Shown piece after piece: positions 28,871-41,567 of a stretch of DNA of 64,000 nucleotides. Under the pieces are notes generated by a model. It had not been told where the DNA came from. It worked only from the letters and a program-made list of their open reading frames with translations, and searched no databases. How positions within the stretch are numbered: position 1 is the first letter of the stretch; each line of letters starts with the position of its first letter. The translations under genes were made by a program, and so were the position numbers. Origin of the DNA: Dipylidium caninum (lineage: Eukaryota > Platyhelminthes > Cestoda > Cyclophyllidea > Dipylidiidae); contig QEYB01001381.1 of NCBI GenBank assembly GCA_017562135.1, positions 264,249 through 328,248 on the forward strand, written 5' to 3'.

Positions 28871-31800
28871 CGGATTCAGTTGAGCGCGCTCCTGGCCAAA
28901 TGACCGCGTTGCTAGGACTCGTCATTTCTGCTCGCGTGCCTTCAGACTCTGTACATACTTAAGTCCACATTATGCTCTTCAAACCCACCATTTAAAGGGA
29001 TTCTATTGGCTTTCTGAATAATGCGACAGGGAGCAGTTCAGTTTACTAGGGTGGAGTCTTCTCGCTTCAATCATGATTCCGTTAGTTTAGGCGAAGTTCA
29101 GGATAGTATTTACAGAGAAATGATAGAATAATCTTTAGTTACGTCCTTCACCGCATGATAGTACATCCTCAAGATTGAGAGGTCATTGGCCAACAGGATC
29201 AACTTTCCATGAACCGCGCGAAAATCCCGTCGTGAGTGCATATAGTACAATGACAAACGACTCAATTATTTTTCCGCATGTCGTAGGCATGTGTTCTCGT
29301 ATCCGGCAAATGCGAAAGCCAGTCTTAAGACAATTTCTCAAGGTTTCCTTATTTGGAGTCCAGCGCAATATGCGCTTGACATGGGAAGCCATCCACTTAT
29401 TACGGTGATCCCTAGATTTTAGAGTATGCGAATTTATGCAGCAATAGAGGATCAGTATATAAATATAAATAAATGACACCTCAGGCTGCTTGAAAGGGAC
29501 ATAAAACTTACCCCAGTTTTCGATTGCTCGATGGGAAACCGGTCCAGGCGCCCGTTGCCTTTTTACTCTACGCAAAGTTGCAATAAAACGAAAACGACGC
29601 CTATATGAAGTCTAGTTGAACCCCTCAATGCGGGAACACTCTATTTTGGCAACGTCAGGAATTGATTGGCTTCACCGGAAGCCATTATGCCAGATGAATA
29701 GGCCGTTTATGCTAGGGCATACCCTGTCCCGCCGAGAGCATGCACTCTTTGCCATGCCCAAGTCAGTTGGGGCTATAATGGGAAGATCGTGATAATAGAC
29801 GTGGTCCCATTACCCGTCTTATCATCTGTAATAAGCTCCAGTATTAATTTATGAGACGGATAGAGGGTCAAAAGCCCGCGGGTCTGCAGTCAATCAGCCT
29901 TCCAAAATTGTAAATTTCGAATCTTGGAGCTATTGACAACATCTGTCGCATCGTCATCGTTGTCTATCTCACATCAATAGTCATGGGCATGTAGGGCAAT
30001 TCTCTCTCCGCTTAGACAGCCATCTCACACTTTAACCTCACTGCATCACGAAAAACGGCTGGTCAACTTCTCTGTGGCGGTGGATGGTGGTCACCAGGTC
30101 ATAATATCGCGAGTTTAGTGCATTGTCATTAAATCATTTGCTTCCACAACGAAGGCGTGAGAAAAGTTTGAGAATGATGTCCTTTCTCACTCTAGGCGAG
30201 TCTGGCTTTTAACTGGCTGCTGCATATTCAGCTGCCGAGCCATCAATCGCTCTGACGTTAAGACATGATTTCGAAAACAAATTAACGGCTCAAAATAATG
30301 CAGACACTGCAGGAGCTTGGTGATTCCAGGAGGAAGCAGTTGAACGCATACTTAAGCAAGCATCCCGGAAATAAGAACAACAGTAATAAAACTACAATAA
30401 ATTCTGTGTAATGTGTTAAACAATGCATCGACGGTTTGATAATCAGCAAATACTCTGGCATTGCTTGTCTAAGAAACTAACAAAACACTTTTATTTGAGT
30501 ATTACGAAAGATTAAGTCTTTTGCCACCAAGCATAGTTACTGCATAGCGGAATGGAAGGGGCCCCTTTTGTGTAATTAAACTATAGAGAAACTGGTTAGA
30601 ATCGCCCAGGAGAGTGGAGAGAGTTGAAAATAGCGCAAAAGTAGGCTGACGAGTTAATGGTAGGCCTCAGCAATCATGACTTTAGTCGCATTTGCCAGGG
30701 GGCCGGATGACAACCGACAGCCGAGTGGCCGCTCGAAGCCTCGTCTTCGACCGAGCCCGCCGGATTGCAGCGTAGTTAACCATTATGCTGCCTATGGAAA
30801 AGGAAATTGTGCCAAGGCTTCTTTCCATGGGACATCTACCGCTTTTGGTGGGCAGCCATGCCCTGCGCCTCATGAGGCTTCGTATTTCGGACCTGCGTGA
30901 AAGGTCTTATTGTCCGCACATGTTGGTGGAGGCGAGTCAATGTCCTCCACCAAACGCCTTTCCTCATAAATGACATAACAGCAGCGGACGCTCCATTCGT
31001 AGCCAATTTTGCAGGTAGATTCTCGAGAAGATGTCGAATTAGGCGAAGTTTTACTGCCCCGTTAGGACAAACTCGAAATCTAAGGAGCGACAGTCAATTC
31101 AATCTCTGCGGATACTTTGCATCGCCTACGAAAGCGATCTGGTCAAACACGCCTTTCTCCGGCCTAAAGCGTGCCGTCTTCACTCCTGCCCGAACTCGCT
31201 AGGTCAAGCTGCAATGACAGGCTTTCCTTTAGCCTCCCATCGCCATACATTATTACTTTCGCTCTTAAACGCAATTTCACTATTCTATGTCACTTTTCGA
31301 CTTGCTTACCTAACCAAGCATTTCCCCCGGAAGTTAAAAAAAACATGTAATGTTTGACTCCCATAAATCCATGCGCTTGATAGGTCTTAGTGTCTCGGTT
31401 TTACAGTTCAGCAAAAACCATCTCCTCGCTCTAATTAGAATGACCGTTCTGTTGAAGCCTGGTTAGGAATAAGGCAAAACTAACGGACCTCCTCGGTATA
31501 GCAGTCAATTAGTTATTCTGGAAGTAATTTAGGAAGGCGAAGCCTCTTAACTGTTGGCAGTTTATCTTAATGTGGCATATGGGCAAAGCGCTCTTTGCTT
31601 CCTGAGCACTCTCACCTTTGGAGTTTATTCTGCAACCTTCCGGCTTATGGGCGCGCATGAAGAGTCTTTCACACTGACAACCGGCACTGTGATGTCCAGA
31701 CAGACGTCTCTTTACGCATATTTCTTGCTTTTCTTTTCGTAATGTGGGGAGGTGTGTTGCCAACCTTCTCGTGAAATCGCATAGCCCTGCCGAACTCAAT

Positions 31801-34800
31801 CTCCTAACTGGTTGAGGAAGTGACTGTCAACAGGTGGACACGAGTTTCGAGTTCCTTTTCTGACATCAACCACATATTATTCGACGTTGATTTGGAACCA
31901 AGATGGCAATTCGTAAGAGGAAAAGTCATAACTTAAGTGCATTTACATGTGGAAACCTTCCCAGGAGGTTGAATTTTCTTTGGCCTGGGAACAGGGAGGA
32001 GAATTCAAAATTTTTGGCGGATATGAAATTCTTCTAGCCCCAATTTCAGTCACTAACACCATCCCACAATATGTGGAAAGGTGACATCTGGATTGGGTTT
32101 CTTTCTACCCTAAATGGAATGTTTAGATTGTAGGGTTGCGCGGAGAATATGTGCCACGGCCAAGACCTAAGGGACAGTAAGCTCTAAAACGTTGTTTCTC
32201 GTAATTAGACCCAAAGGAAAACATTCCTTATCACTCGGTACCAAACGTTTTGTCTTAGTCTGGAGACAAAAAACTGTGGTCCGCCCACATATTCGTTCCA
32301 AACTACCCTCCTTTATTTCATTGTATGATCTCTCTCGATGACATATAATTTTTTGTTTTTGGGAATTTTACCGGCTAAATTTAGAGGTTGAAAATTGTCG
32401 ATAATTCTTATCATATGTTTAGCTCACATCTAACATATGCTCCTTTATTGCACCTGACATGCTTTTATGGCTTATGTCAATTCATTCACATGGTATTGTC
32501 ACGCTCAATAGCTTATTCAAGTCAAGGCAAACATTTTAGCCCTCTATTTTTATCGCGGTTTATTGTCCATAAACAGTTTAATCAAGTCGAAGAAAAGTGA
32601 CATCACTTTGTCAATGGCTTTTGAAGCCCATTAGACGTTGACAAGTCCTTTGTGGTGAGGTTATTCATTGGTGATGTGAATGGCATTACGTCATTGCAAC
32701 TTACGAAGGTCTCTTGAATAATAAGCACTATTAATATGAGACAGGACTGTAAAACTCTGGTTTTACGATAAAGACTGCGTCGCAAGAGGAGTGAAGAGCT
32801 CGCATCATTAAATCCTCAATTAATGTAAATCACGCAGTCCAAAGACTGCTCCGACTTTAAGGGATGCTACTTATTACGCGTTAGTAGCAAGATATATGTG
32901 TATTGACTGTCAAATAAAATGCGGGCAGCGGTAGATTTGCCGTGCTGTGAGCTCATTTCCACCATGAGACCAATATAGTGAAAAAGTCCTAGATTTTACT
33001 AATGGCTACATTTTTACTGTTCTGTTTATTACTTAATCAGAAATGCAGTTGCATCGAAGCCGAAATAAGTGACATTAAGTAGTTTAATCAGCAGCGTCGT
33101 CTTAAACAAAGCAAAAGTTGACGTGAAGACAGTGGTCACGTGGTGCGAATTGATGTCAATTTACTCCTAGACATGAAATAAGTGTGTTGCAAGGCATATA
33201 TGAAAGACATAATATGAGGAAATATGAAATTTCGTCAAGGATAAATCGGACGTTTCAAAAAAATGGCGTCTCATAGGACGCTGCAATTAAAAACTGGTTG
33301 AAAATAAACTTGTATGCACACAGGGTTCCCACTTTGGCGGCTTGGCAGGGCGTTCACGACCACAATTGTCAAGCTCCTTTATAAAGTGCTTTTCACGTCT
33401 TCTAAGTGCACTTGAATCACTACCCTCTCCCATCTCCTCCATTTCCGTAGAACTAAAAGCATCTAGTGAATGCTTTTCGGAGAATCTCTCTCAGCACAAC
33501 CGAGAACTGTGGAAAGCGAATTGTTTGTTGAGTCTAATTTTAACTAAAAGACAATATTGTCCATGGGGCAGTAATCAGAACTTCGTTACACTCACCCCAA
33601 TGACTCTCTCTTGAGATTGCTGCAGATACACAGTCGAACGATACATTGAGTGAGTGAATGAGTGAGAAAGTCACTCCAGCTAAGTTGGAGGCTCATCACT
33701 TGACTGGAACCCGCCTGCTTGATTCACTTAGGTTCACATGGACAAGGCAAAGACTTCAAAGGGAAGAGTCTCTTCCGCGGTACATTTCTTCATATAGCCA
33801 AATGATATTCATTTCGTTCAACTTAGGATGGTTCAGGTAAGATGAATTAAAATGACACATTTTCCCGATATTACGGGCTCGGTGGTGGCGTTGGAGGGTT
33901 GGATCGCCACTTGACTGTGGCGGACAACTCTTCCGTGTTGGCTGTCCACCTGAGTCACAATTCTCCTTAAATACTTCCACAACTCAGACTTTTATTGGTA
34001 ATTTCTTGGGGTTTAATTCTCCCAATCTCTTCCACCAACTTCAGAGTTTCAATACACTTCTGTTATAATGGGAGCCCACAACTCCTCTGTTGGAGTTTGT
34101 TACTGACGGATGAGAGCACCTCTGCAAATCAGTGAAATAAGGTAACCACTTAGTAAAACAACCGTCCTGTTGTGGTCATCGTTCAGAGAGACGTATAATT
34201 CAACTGAAAACGACAGATGCCTGAGTTGGTTTGATGCTTGTTTAATGGTAAATTTTATCTGAGTAGAATCTTGAGTCTCACGGACGTCTACTTCTGCTTG
34301 GTGAGAGGCTAGAAACTTATAACTTTCCACAGAGAGCAATATTTTTTGATCATCTCGGTGAAGATGATGACGACGAAGACTACGAAACGCGGAATCGGCG
34401 GCGATTCTACAGGAATCACCCGAACTTCAGGGAGCACATGACAATGCGACCCATCACTGACTTGTTATGTCTTCGGGGAGCACTTGGAGTAAAAAATTGG
34501 CCGGCAACTACGGCCCGGAGTCAAATTAAAATAAAATAAAACACACACTTTTTACATTGCTTATTGTCCTCTGCCTACGTTTGAAAACTCCCCAATTTGG
34601 AGCAAATATACAATGCAGAGTCTCGCCTCATATCATTTTGGCTACTGTATTTCTTCTCCCAAAAGTAAAGCACAATTACGGAAAAATAATCCTCGGTCAG
34701 TCGGGTAACTATCGAGTGAACATGGTACATGTGACAAAATTTCATATCGTAGAAGGATTTTTTAATTTGTCAACAGCACTTTAAGTTTAAGTGGTCGTTC

Positions 34801-34887
34801 AGCGTTTTCGCGCAGTAATGTTGCGCCGTGCAGATCGAGCAGTGCTGCTCTATTTTTCCTCTATACATTTCTACTCATCCTGTTTTC
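28871..34887. other. Gene-poor region, nothing supportable
   Basis: Open frames reach 130 codons (minus 29,183-29,575) but none shows a domain, repeat or consistent splice pattern. A slightly GC-richer patch at 30,680-31,200 has overlapping frames such as plus LPLLVGSHALRLMRLRISDL, which I cannot place. No tRNA-like cloverleaf or intact transposon frame was noticed. Confidence 0.45.
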
Positions 34888-35006
34888 GGTTTCATCTGGC
34901 TGTAGTAGGAAGAAATGACGGATCACTCCTTGGGCATTCCAGCCTATGCCAACCATACTTGCTTTTCGATGAAATTTCTGCCCCGGGGAGTCTTGAGGTC
35001 CTACTC
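34888..35006. repeat. Dispersed repeat, copy B
   Basis: Direct-orientation relative of 3,341-3,455, with the same GRN-x-GSLLGH reading in one frame and CPRSDPSFLP on the other strand. See copy A for the comparison. Nothing marks the element's ends. Confidence 0.45.
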
Positions 35007-38000
35007 ATTTGCTTCATCGTCTGCGATTCGACAGCATTCGTTTGTTGAGAAAGGATGCGACTAACATGGCACTTCCTCCTCCGCGATGGGTCAGTTCGAG
35101 AAAAGTCGATGTAAACCGCAATTAGTTCCCACCTGGTTTCGGCAAAAACATAAACTAAGAATGGGATGGGAACTCAAAAACCGTTGTGAAATGAGTAAGA
35201 AAGTCTCGTTAACACTTATAAATAAAATATTGAGCCAACGCTACCAGGTATCTCTCTCAGTCAGGGCTTAACACGAAGTAAAGAGAAAGACTCGTTTCAT
35301 AGTTTCCAACCTAAGATTTTGTGGTCACTTTGGTGAAAAAAACGACGCCGGAGACTATGGCCGGCAGAATTTGAGGAGATCCTACGAAAGTCACTTCAAC
35401 AGTGCGGAGTATCACCGGCGAGGCGAAACACGCAGGTCCTGCAACAGTGTACAACGCCTCTGTTAACAAATGTTGCCGTCAGAAGGCGTGTGAAAAAATA
35501 GCCGAACCGCACTTAGACAACGGGACGGCAGCAGAGAGAAAACAGTGTCAAAGCATGAATCAAGACTGGGTCGCAAAGTTGGCTGCGGCATTGTGTTCCC
35601 CGAGCTACTGACTCTACCCTGTGGACATCCTCCTGCAGCAATTTACTGGAAGCATCGGCAATTTTTTGTTTCCGCTGCCGGGCTGGCATGTCCTCTTCGC
35701 TGCATACAAATTTCCGGATGTTGGTTGTTTCCCCAAACATTCAGTGCTTTCTTAATCCCACTTTACTCAGATGTCCTTCTGAAAATTGCCTGAATGACTG
35801 ACTCAATCCCCTGAGCCTTCATTTGGAGCTCATGTTTTAATGTTCTCACCGGTCCCATCCACCAAGAAAGACCTTCTTTTCGCACAATATTGTTAATCAA
35901 GGGCGAATTTACGTTGTTGTATGTGGAGAAATGCGTCGATCCCGTCAGTGAGGACACTGTAACAGTGCTTCTGCGTTTCCCAGGCCTACCGAAAACGATG
36001 AATAAAGACGAAGCAGATTCAGCGCGGAAGAGTAAACAGCCACCATTCGAGTTCCCTTTGAAGAGGTTGTTGAGCAGCTCCGCTTCCTTTGGTTTGAGGC
36101 TCTTTACTTTCCACTCGATGTCAGGACCTAAGCTTTTAGACAAACATCTCATTCTTATGATGTTTAAGTCAACAAGTGAATCCTTATAGCCTAGCCGATT
36201 GTAAACTATTCAAAGAAGTCTTGACAAGTGTCATTATAGGCCTCTTTCTCACCAGTTTCCGCAAGAGACATCGGTGAGCACGTGTAATTCAGCCTCAAAT
36301 CCCCTTGAAGGAGTCGATTCCAAGGAACACCTTGATTACCTCCTTCGAATGAAGTCATTGTTTCCGTCATCAAGGAAGCGAATTTGTAACCAAAACGGTC
36401 TCCCTCCGTTATGGCAAGTCGACTTGAACTCTTTCAGGGATAATTAAAAGAGCCCGAGGGAGTGCGTCATTGAGGCCGGAGAACACTGTGACTATGTGTC
36501 GGCTGTTGCAAGGTTGTTGATTGAATTTTTAATGAAGAAGGCGCAGTTCCGACAAAACCGGTGGAGTCTGGCAAGTTCAAACGTGTTGTGGGAAGGCTCT
36601 GTCGGATTCACACGCGGTCCGAAGATCTACGTGAAAGTGCGTTTCGAGATCTGAGGCCTTGAGAGCGTTTTTTGTATACCAGTGTGAGGAGTAAAATGTG
36701 CTGTGACTAAAAAATTAAAAGGTTCTATTGAGAAAAGTATCTAGCCAAAGATCTCTGCGTGCGCTCGATCGAGAGTGAGGAGTCTCTCCGAAGCCAATCT
36801 CATGCAGCATCGCGTCCCCCTTCCATACAGGTTCAGAGAAGTTTCCTTTGCAGTGCGAAAAATTCCTTTTAAATCGTCGTATCAGGCGGGGGGCAAAGAC
36901 TTCAAACAATTGAGTAATTGAGAGTTCTGCCCCCTCTTCCGGTCTGTGAGTCGGTTTGACCTTCTAATAAAGCCTATACTACATTCGCTAACCTTAAGAA
37001 CTAGGAGCCGGTCTTATCCTCGCTCAATTCCACCTACCGATGCCTTATCCAATTCACTCCACGCGACACTCATTACAAATCAGGGTTCCGCTGTGCAGAA
37101 TGGACTTGTTGTCCGTTCTACTACGCATGTTCGACGTCCAATGCCTTGGTTCCGTGGACTCCTTCAAAAGAGTAGGTGATCGACTCGAAGGAGCTCGTGC
37201 TTCTACCAGAGGCCGATATTAAATGGACGAAATAGGGCACACACTTCATGGGCTTACTTCATGCTTAAAAAATTGCTGACAGCTAAAACTGAAAAGGTAA
37301 TTGGAAGGGAGCTTTGCCACCCTGGAGAATAAAGTGAGCCAGATTATAACAATCCCCATTAATTAGCTATTTATAAGAATAAATGGCTGGGAGTCAACCA
37401 TTCGAATTGGTCTACTTTCTCACTTGAAGGTGGGAGAGGGTTGTAGCTGTGCGCAGGGCTATTTGGCCTTCCAATGATGGGAGGAGGGAGCCGGACCCGG
37501 TCTGTCCATTCGCCCTCGCATGGACGCAGCCGAGGCGTTCTGAACCCGCGGCCCATGACAACTGTCCAGGCACCCTCTTAATTCTATCCCTGCCAAATGA
37601 CTCGAGGCTAAACAATGGAAAGAACATGCGGTCCTCTCGATACATCAGTAATTCCACTTCCCTCCACACGCGTCCTAAGAACTTTGTCTGTTGAATTCCT
37701 TCCCATTGTTGAATATTACGTTTTGCATCTTTCAAGAACAAACTTGTGTATTTTAAAGTTGGGCGGATGATGATGACAATTTGGGAAATTTTTCGGGTAA
37801 TCAACAGAAGCATGGACCCGAGTAACTCACGCTGGTGAGGGTGTTAAATGCTCTTAATGGTCACCAGGCTTGGAAGAACCTTTTCGCAAGGTTCCAGATG
37901 CTAGAGGATAAAAATAGCAGAAATAAAGGCGAATTAGGTGTTAATTTTAAAGCAAAAGATATATTACACACAAAGAACTTAACTAAAGCCGAAATAGCAA

Positions 38001-38112
38001 AAAGGTATTCGGTGCCCAGAGCGATAAAATTGAGGTAAGTTTGGTGAAATTTGCTAATAAGTAGCAAAAGTTCTAACATCTGGAGTCTTCCTCTTCGCTT
38101 GACAGAATCCTC

Positions 38113-38147
38113 TCTTCTTCTTCTTCTTCTTCTTCTTCTTCTTCTTT
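38113..38147. repeat. CTT/AAG trinucleotide microsatellite
   Basis: About 11 uninterrupted CTT units, seen directly. The reverse strand would read as poly-Arg or poly-Glu in chance frames. Confidence 0.9.
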
Positions 38148-41100
38148 GTCTTTTGGCAGTTCGAGTGTCCACAAAAGGTGCCAACGTGTTCGTTAACAGT
38201 CTTTGACAACGGATGCACTACTGGTCCTGCCTAACACCAAGAGTCTGTCACATTATACGACCGCTTGGTGTCACGAAAGTTCGTACCACGAGTGGTTTCC
38301 AGTGTCCAATCTCGCCTCAAGACGCAAGCTAAACAGAGCCGCGATTTAGGTTTGCGAGCTAGAGAGGATCAGACAATAGAAAAGGAAACTTCCAACAGAC
38401 GGTGGGCGCTGGAGGGTGGGTGTAGTTCAAGTACCATTCCAATTGGTATAACTTGCAGATGTCTGTCGTGCTCGACGACTTAATTCCTCTTAAAACAGTG
38501 GCAAAACTTTTCTCAATGACCGACAATTGTCGCCTTATTTATTAGAAACAGTCAGGTTTAAACATCTATTTGTGTTCCCTCGAGTTTACAAACCGAGATT
38601 ATCACTCCATCTGGAGACCATTAACACCAAACAATCTCCATCTGCGGATCATCTTCGGCGGCCCGGAGTCAGTCGCCTACTCCACTCGCAACTCCACGGG
38701 CAGAGCGCGTAAAAGGGGGACAATTCATGTCTCCACATGACCTGCAAGGCTGTCACAGAAACAGCCTACAGTACGCGGGTGTACCGCGTTGCCACCGCCT
38801 TTCCGGTCCCTCAGAAACGATCTCGACTGCGTCCAGTTGGAGGACACACGAGGCTCTTCCTGGAATCAGGAATTTGGATACTTCTCTAACGCTGCACATT
38901 GCCGGTGGCACAGTAAATCTATCGCCTTGAGCTCTCATGAGATTGGCAAACAGGAGGGGATTTCTCCACTGCACGACATGTGTGGCAGGACTTTTGGCCA
39001 CCGCAAGTGCCGTTCACATTTCTCTCCCCCAACTTCTCCGTTTGCCGGTTAAAACGCAAAAGGAAGACACCTCGATCTTGTTGCTACGAAGCACTATACC
39101 AAATGTCGGGGAAGTAAATTAATAAAAATGCACGCAAGCCTGGAAAAATTGTGACACAGGGCGTCTGAGTGATCACGTTAACAGCGAAATAAATAGGTGC
39201 ATCCTTAAAGCCATAAATCGGCAATAAATACTAATGCGTTAGAGCCTTTCTAGGAGATGGAGACGGAGCCAGCTGCAAACTCGGCCTCGGTGCAGAGGTC
39301 GCGCCGGCTGGTGACACAGACGGAAGGCATAAAATTAGCATGTCGGACCTTAAAAGGGTGAGGGGGGATGAGGGAGGGCTGGAGGGGCGGCTAGCGGGGC
39401 GGGTGGGGCGGGACACCGTGGTGACCCGCCCAGTCGGGGTGGTCCGGTCGGGTCGTGACTAAGCCCCTGCAAAGGCCACGCGTCCACGCTGAGGGGACAC
39501 GCGGGCAACGGGACGACCTAAGCGAGGAATTCTCGGCCATCTGTCCTTCTGCCTGCTTGTCCAAAACTGACCTTCTGTTTATCCATAAAATATCTTGTTT
39601 AAATTCACCATAATTTGTACCAGGTCTTTAAATGACATTTCGTGACAAGTGAAAGTTGTTTGGGTTAAAAGTTGGTTAACTTGAACGCTTGGTGGACTTT
39701 GCATGATGACAAATTAGGCTTAAAAAGTGGGAGAAAATTGGTTTTTGTCCTCGTAGCCGTTCGCTAATGAGCCAAAAATACCTCATGAATCCCTCTTCCG
39801 ACAGTCTACTCCGCTTTGAAAGCACTAGAAATCACTTCGCCAAGCAGGAACAAAAATTATGCCTTAGCTACGTGGCTGTATTACAAACACCCCTAAAAAG
39901 CATTAGTTTCTGAAGCTGAAAAACCCAAAATTCCGGAAAGTGAGAACCATCTTCTTAGGCGATACCCGTAGTTGCGAGAGGCACTTGTAAACATCAAATT
40001 GGTTCTTGCTCCGTTTTCCGAGAAGTGCCCATTTTACTGGATTTTAACCAAAAACACTTGCCCCGACGGAGTGATCTACTCTAGCGTAATTTGTAAAAAA
40101 ATGAAACTTTATCTGTAAAATGAAGACCGATTATTCATGATTCTATTCTGACACCTTCTGCGGTTTGTGACGGGTTGCAACATTGAAGTTTTGTGGAAAT
40201 GTTAGTTTTTGTTTGTAATTGCGACCATCCAGTGCGGACCATCCGCCCTCAGGACTGTTGCGTCGCGACTTGGCGCAACCAGTAGCCAGAGTAAAGCAAA
40301 AGTACGTGAAGAGGCTCATTTGGGCATAAATTTATTCATAAGTGACATTACTACACTTTCCAAATGACAGCAAACTTACCTTCATGTTGCTCCGCACCGT
40401 AAGAACTGATTTAGTGAGGAACAAGGCCTCCGGCAGATTCACCGGTTTGCTTTGAGATGGGGGCGATTTCAGCCACACTACTAGAACAGCGTATCGGTAT
40501 TTATTGCCGCAGTATCAGAGTCTAATCAAGTGGTGCGCTGGAAGGTAGGCGGGTCGTGTGGCCGTGGAGGAGCCCCTCATGGACAGCTAATAGCCGGAAG
40601 TAATTGGAGTTGGGAGAGGCAAAAATCCCTGTTTCCCCGCCCCACACCCCCCACTCAAAACTTCCGGCGCGTGACCTTTAACGTGGGCCTCGAATGGGGC
40701 ATAGTAAACATCCGCTGAAGTGACATTTTGGTCAGGGTTCGGCCGCGACGGGGTTTCCGCAGGCAGCACTCTGAGTCCCGAGTCCGTAAGTTGCGCTATC
40801 GAACCGGTGCCCCTGTCGTAGTAAACATCGAAGTTCGACAGTCACCTACTCGTCCACAAGACCCTCCAATGCGACGTCCTACATGCTGGAATACGACTGG
40901 GTGCAGGTCTTCAATCCGATGCAAAGGAAGGTAAATAATCTTAAGTATGGGGAATTTACTAAGTACGGTAAATGAAGCTCTGCCCAGTACACTCACTTGA
41001 GAGACGCTTCAGAGATAATTGGAATGACAAAATCATGCTTCACCATGGAGTATTTTGCAACCGAATTTGAGACCGCCTAAAACATTCGCCATTCCACGCC

Positions 41101-41540
41101 ATGAGGCTGTAACTCCTCCCTAAATGTGGTGTTTGTACAACTTTCCACGAGTGTTCCCGCAAGGCTTTCACCAATGCTTGAACTGTAGGCTCAGGAAAAA
41201 ATGATACATTTTGGGATACTGCTCAATTTAGCGATTGCTTTCCTCCCACTTTGCTTGCTGTGTCCAGTTGATTTTCTCTGTCGGTCACTCACTTATTCGA
41301 GGCACACTTGAAACGGTGCCGGATGGTCCTTGAAATGATACACTTTCAACTCACTTTCAGCCTTAATTTCTCATTTCGTGTGCAGGGTGCTCACGTTAGG
41401 TGTAACGTCTACTCTTTCGATTTCATCATTGAGCGCGTTTTGCAGCGGAGCAACGTAATTAGAGACTCGGCCTCTAGTCTCCAAAAACCACCGGTTCGCT
41501 CAATGAGCTTCTATTTCCTAATAGTTTTTAATTCACGCCA

Positions 41541-41567
41541 CTCTCTCTCTCTCTCCCTCTCTCTCCA
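41541..41567. repeat. CT dinucleotide microsatellite
   Basis: CT repeat with one CCC interruption, seen directly. Confidence 0.85.

Noticed and set aside
35763..36189. Overlapping 129-codon minus and 99-codon plus ORFs
   Set aside because: Both look moderately protein-like, as mirrored frames often do. Neither has recognisable features or splice signals to decide between them.
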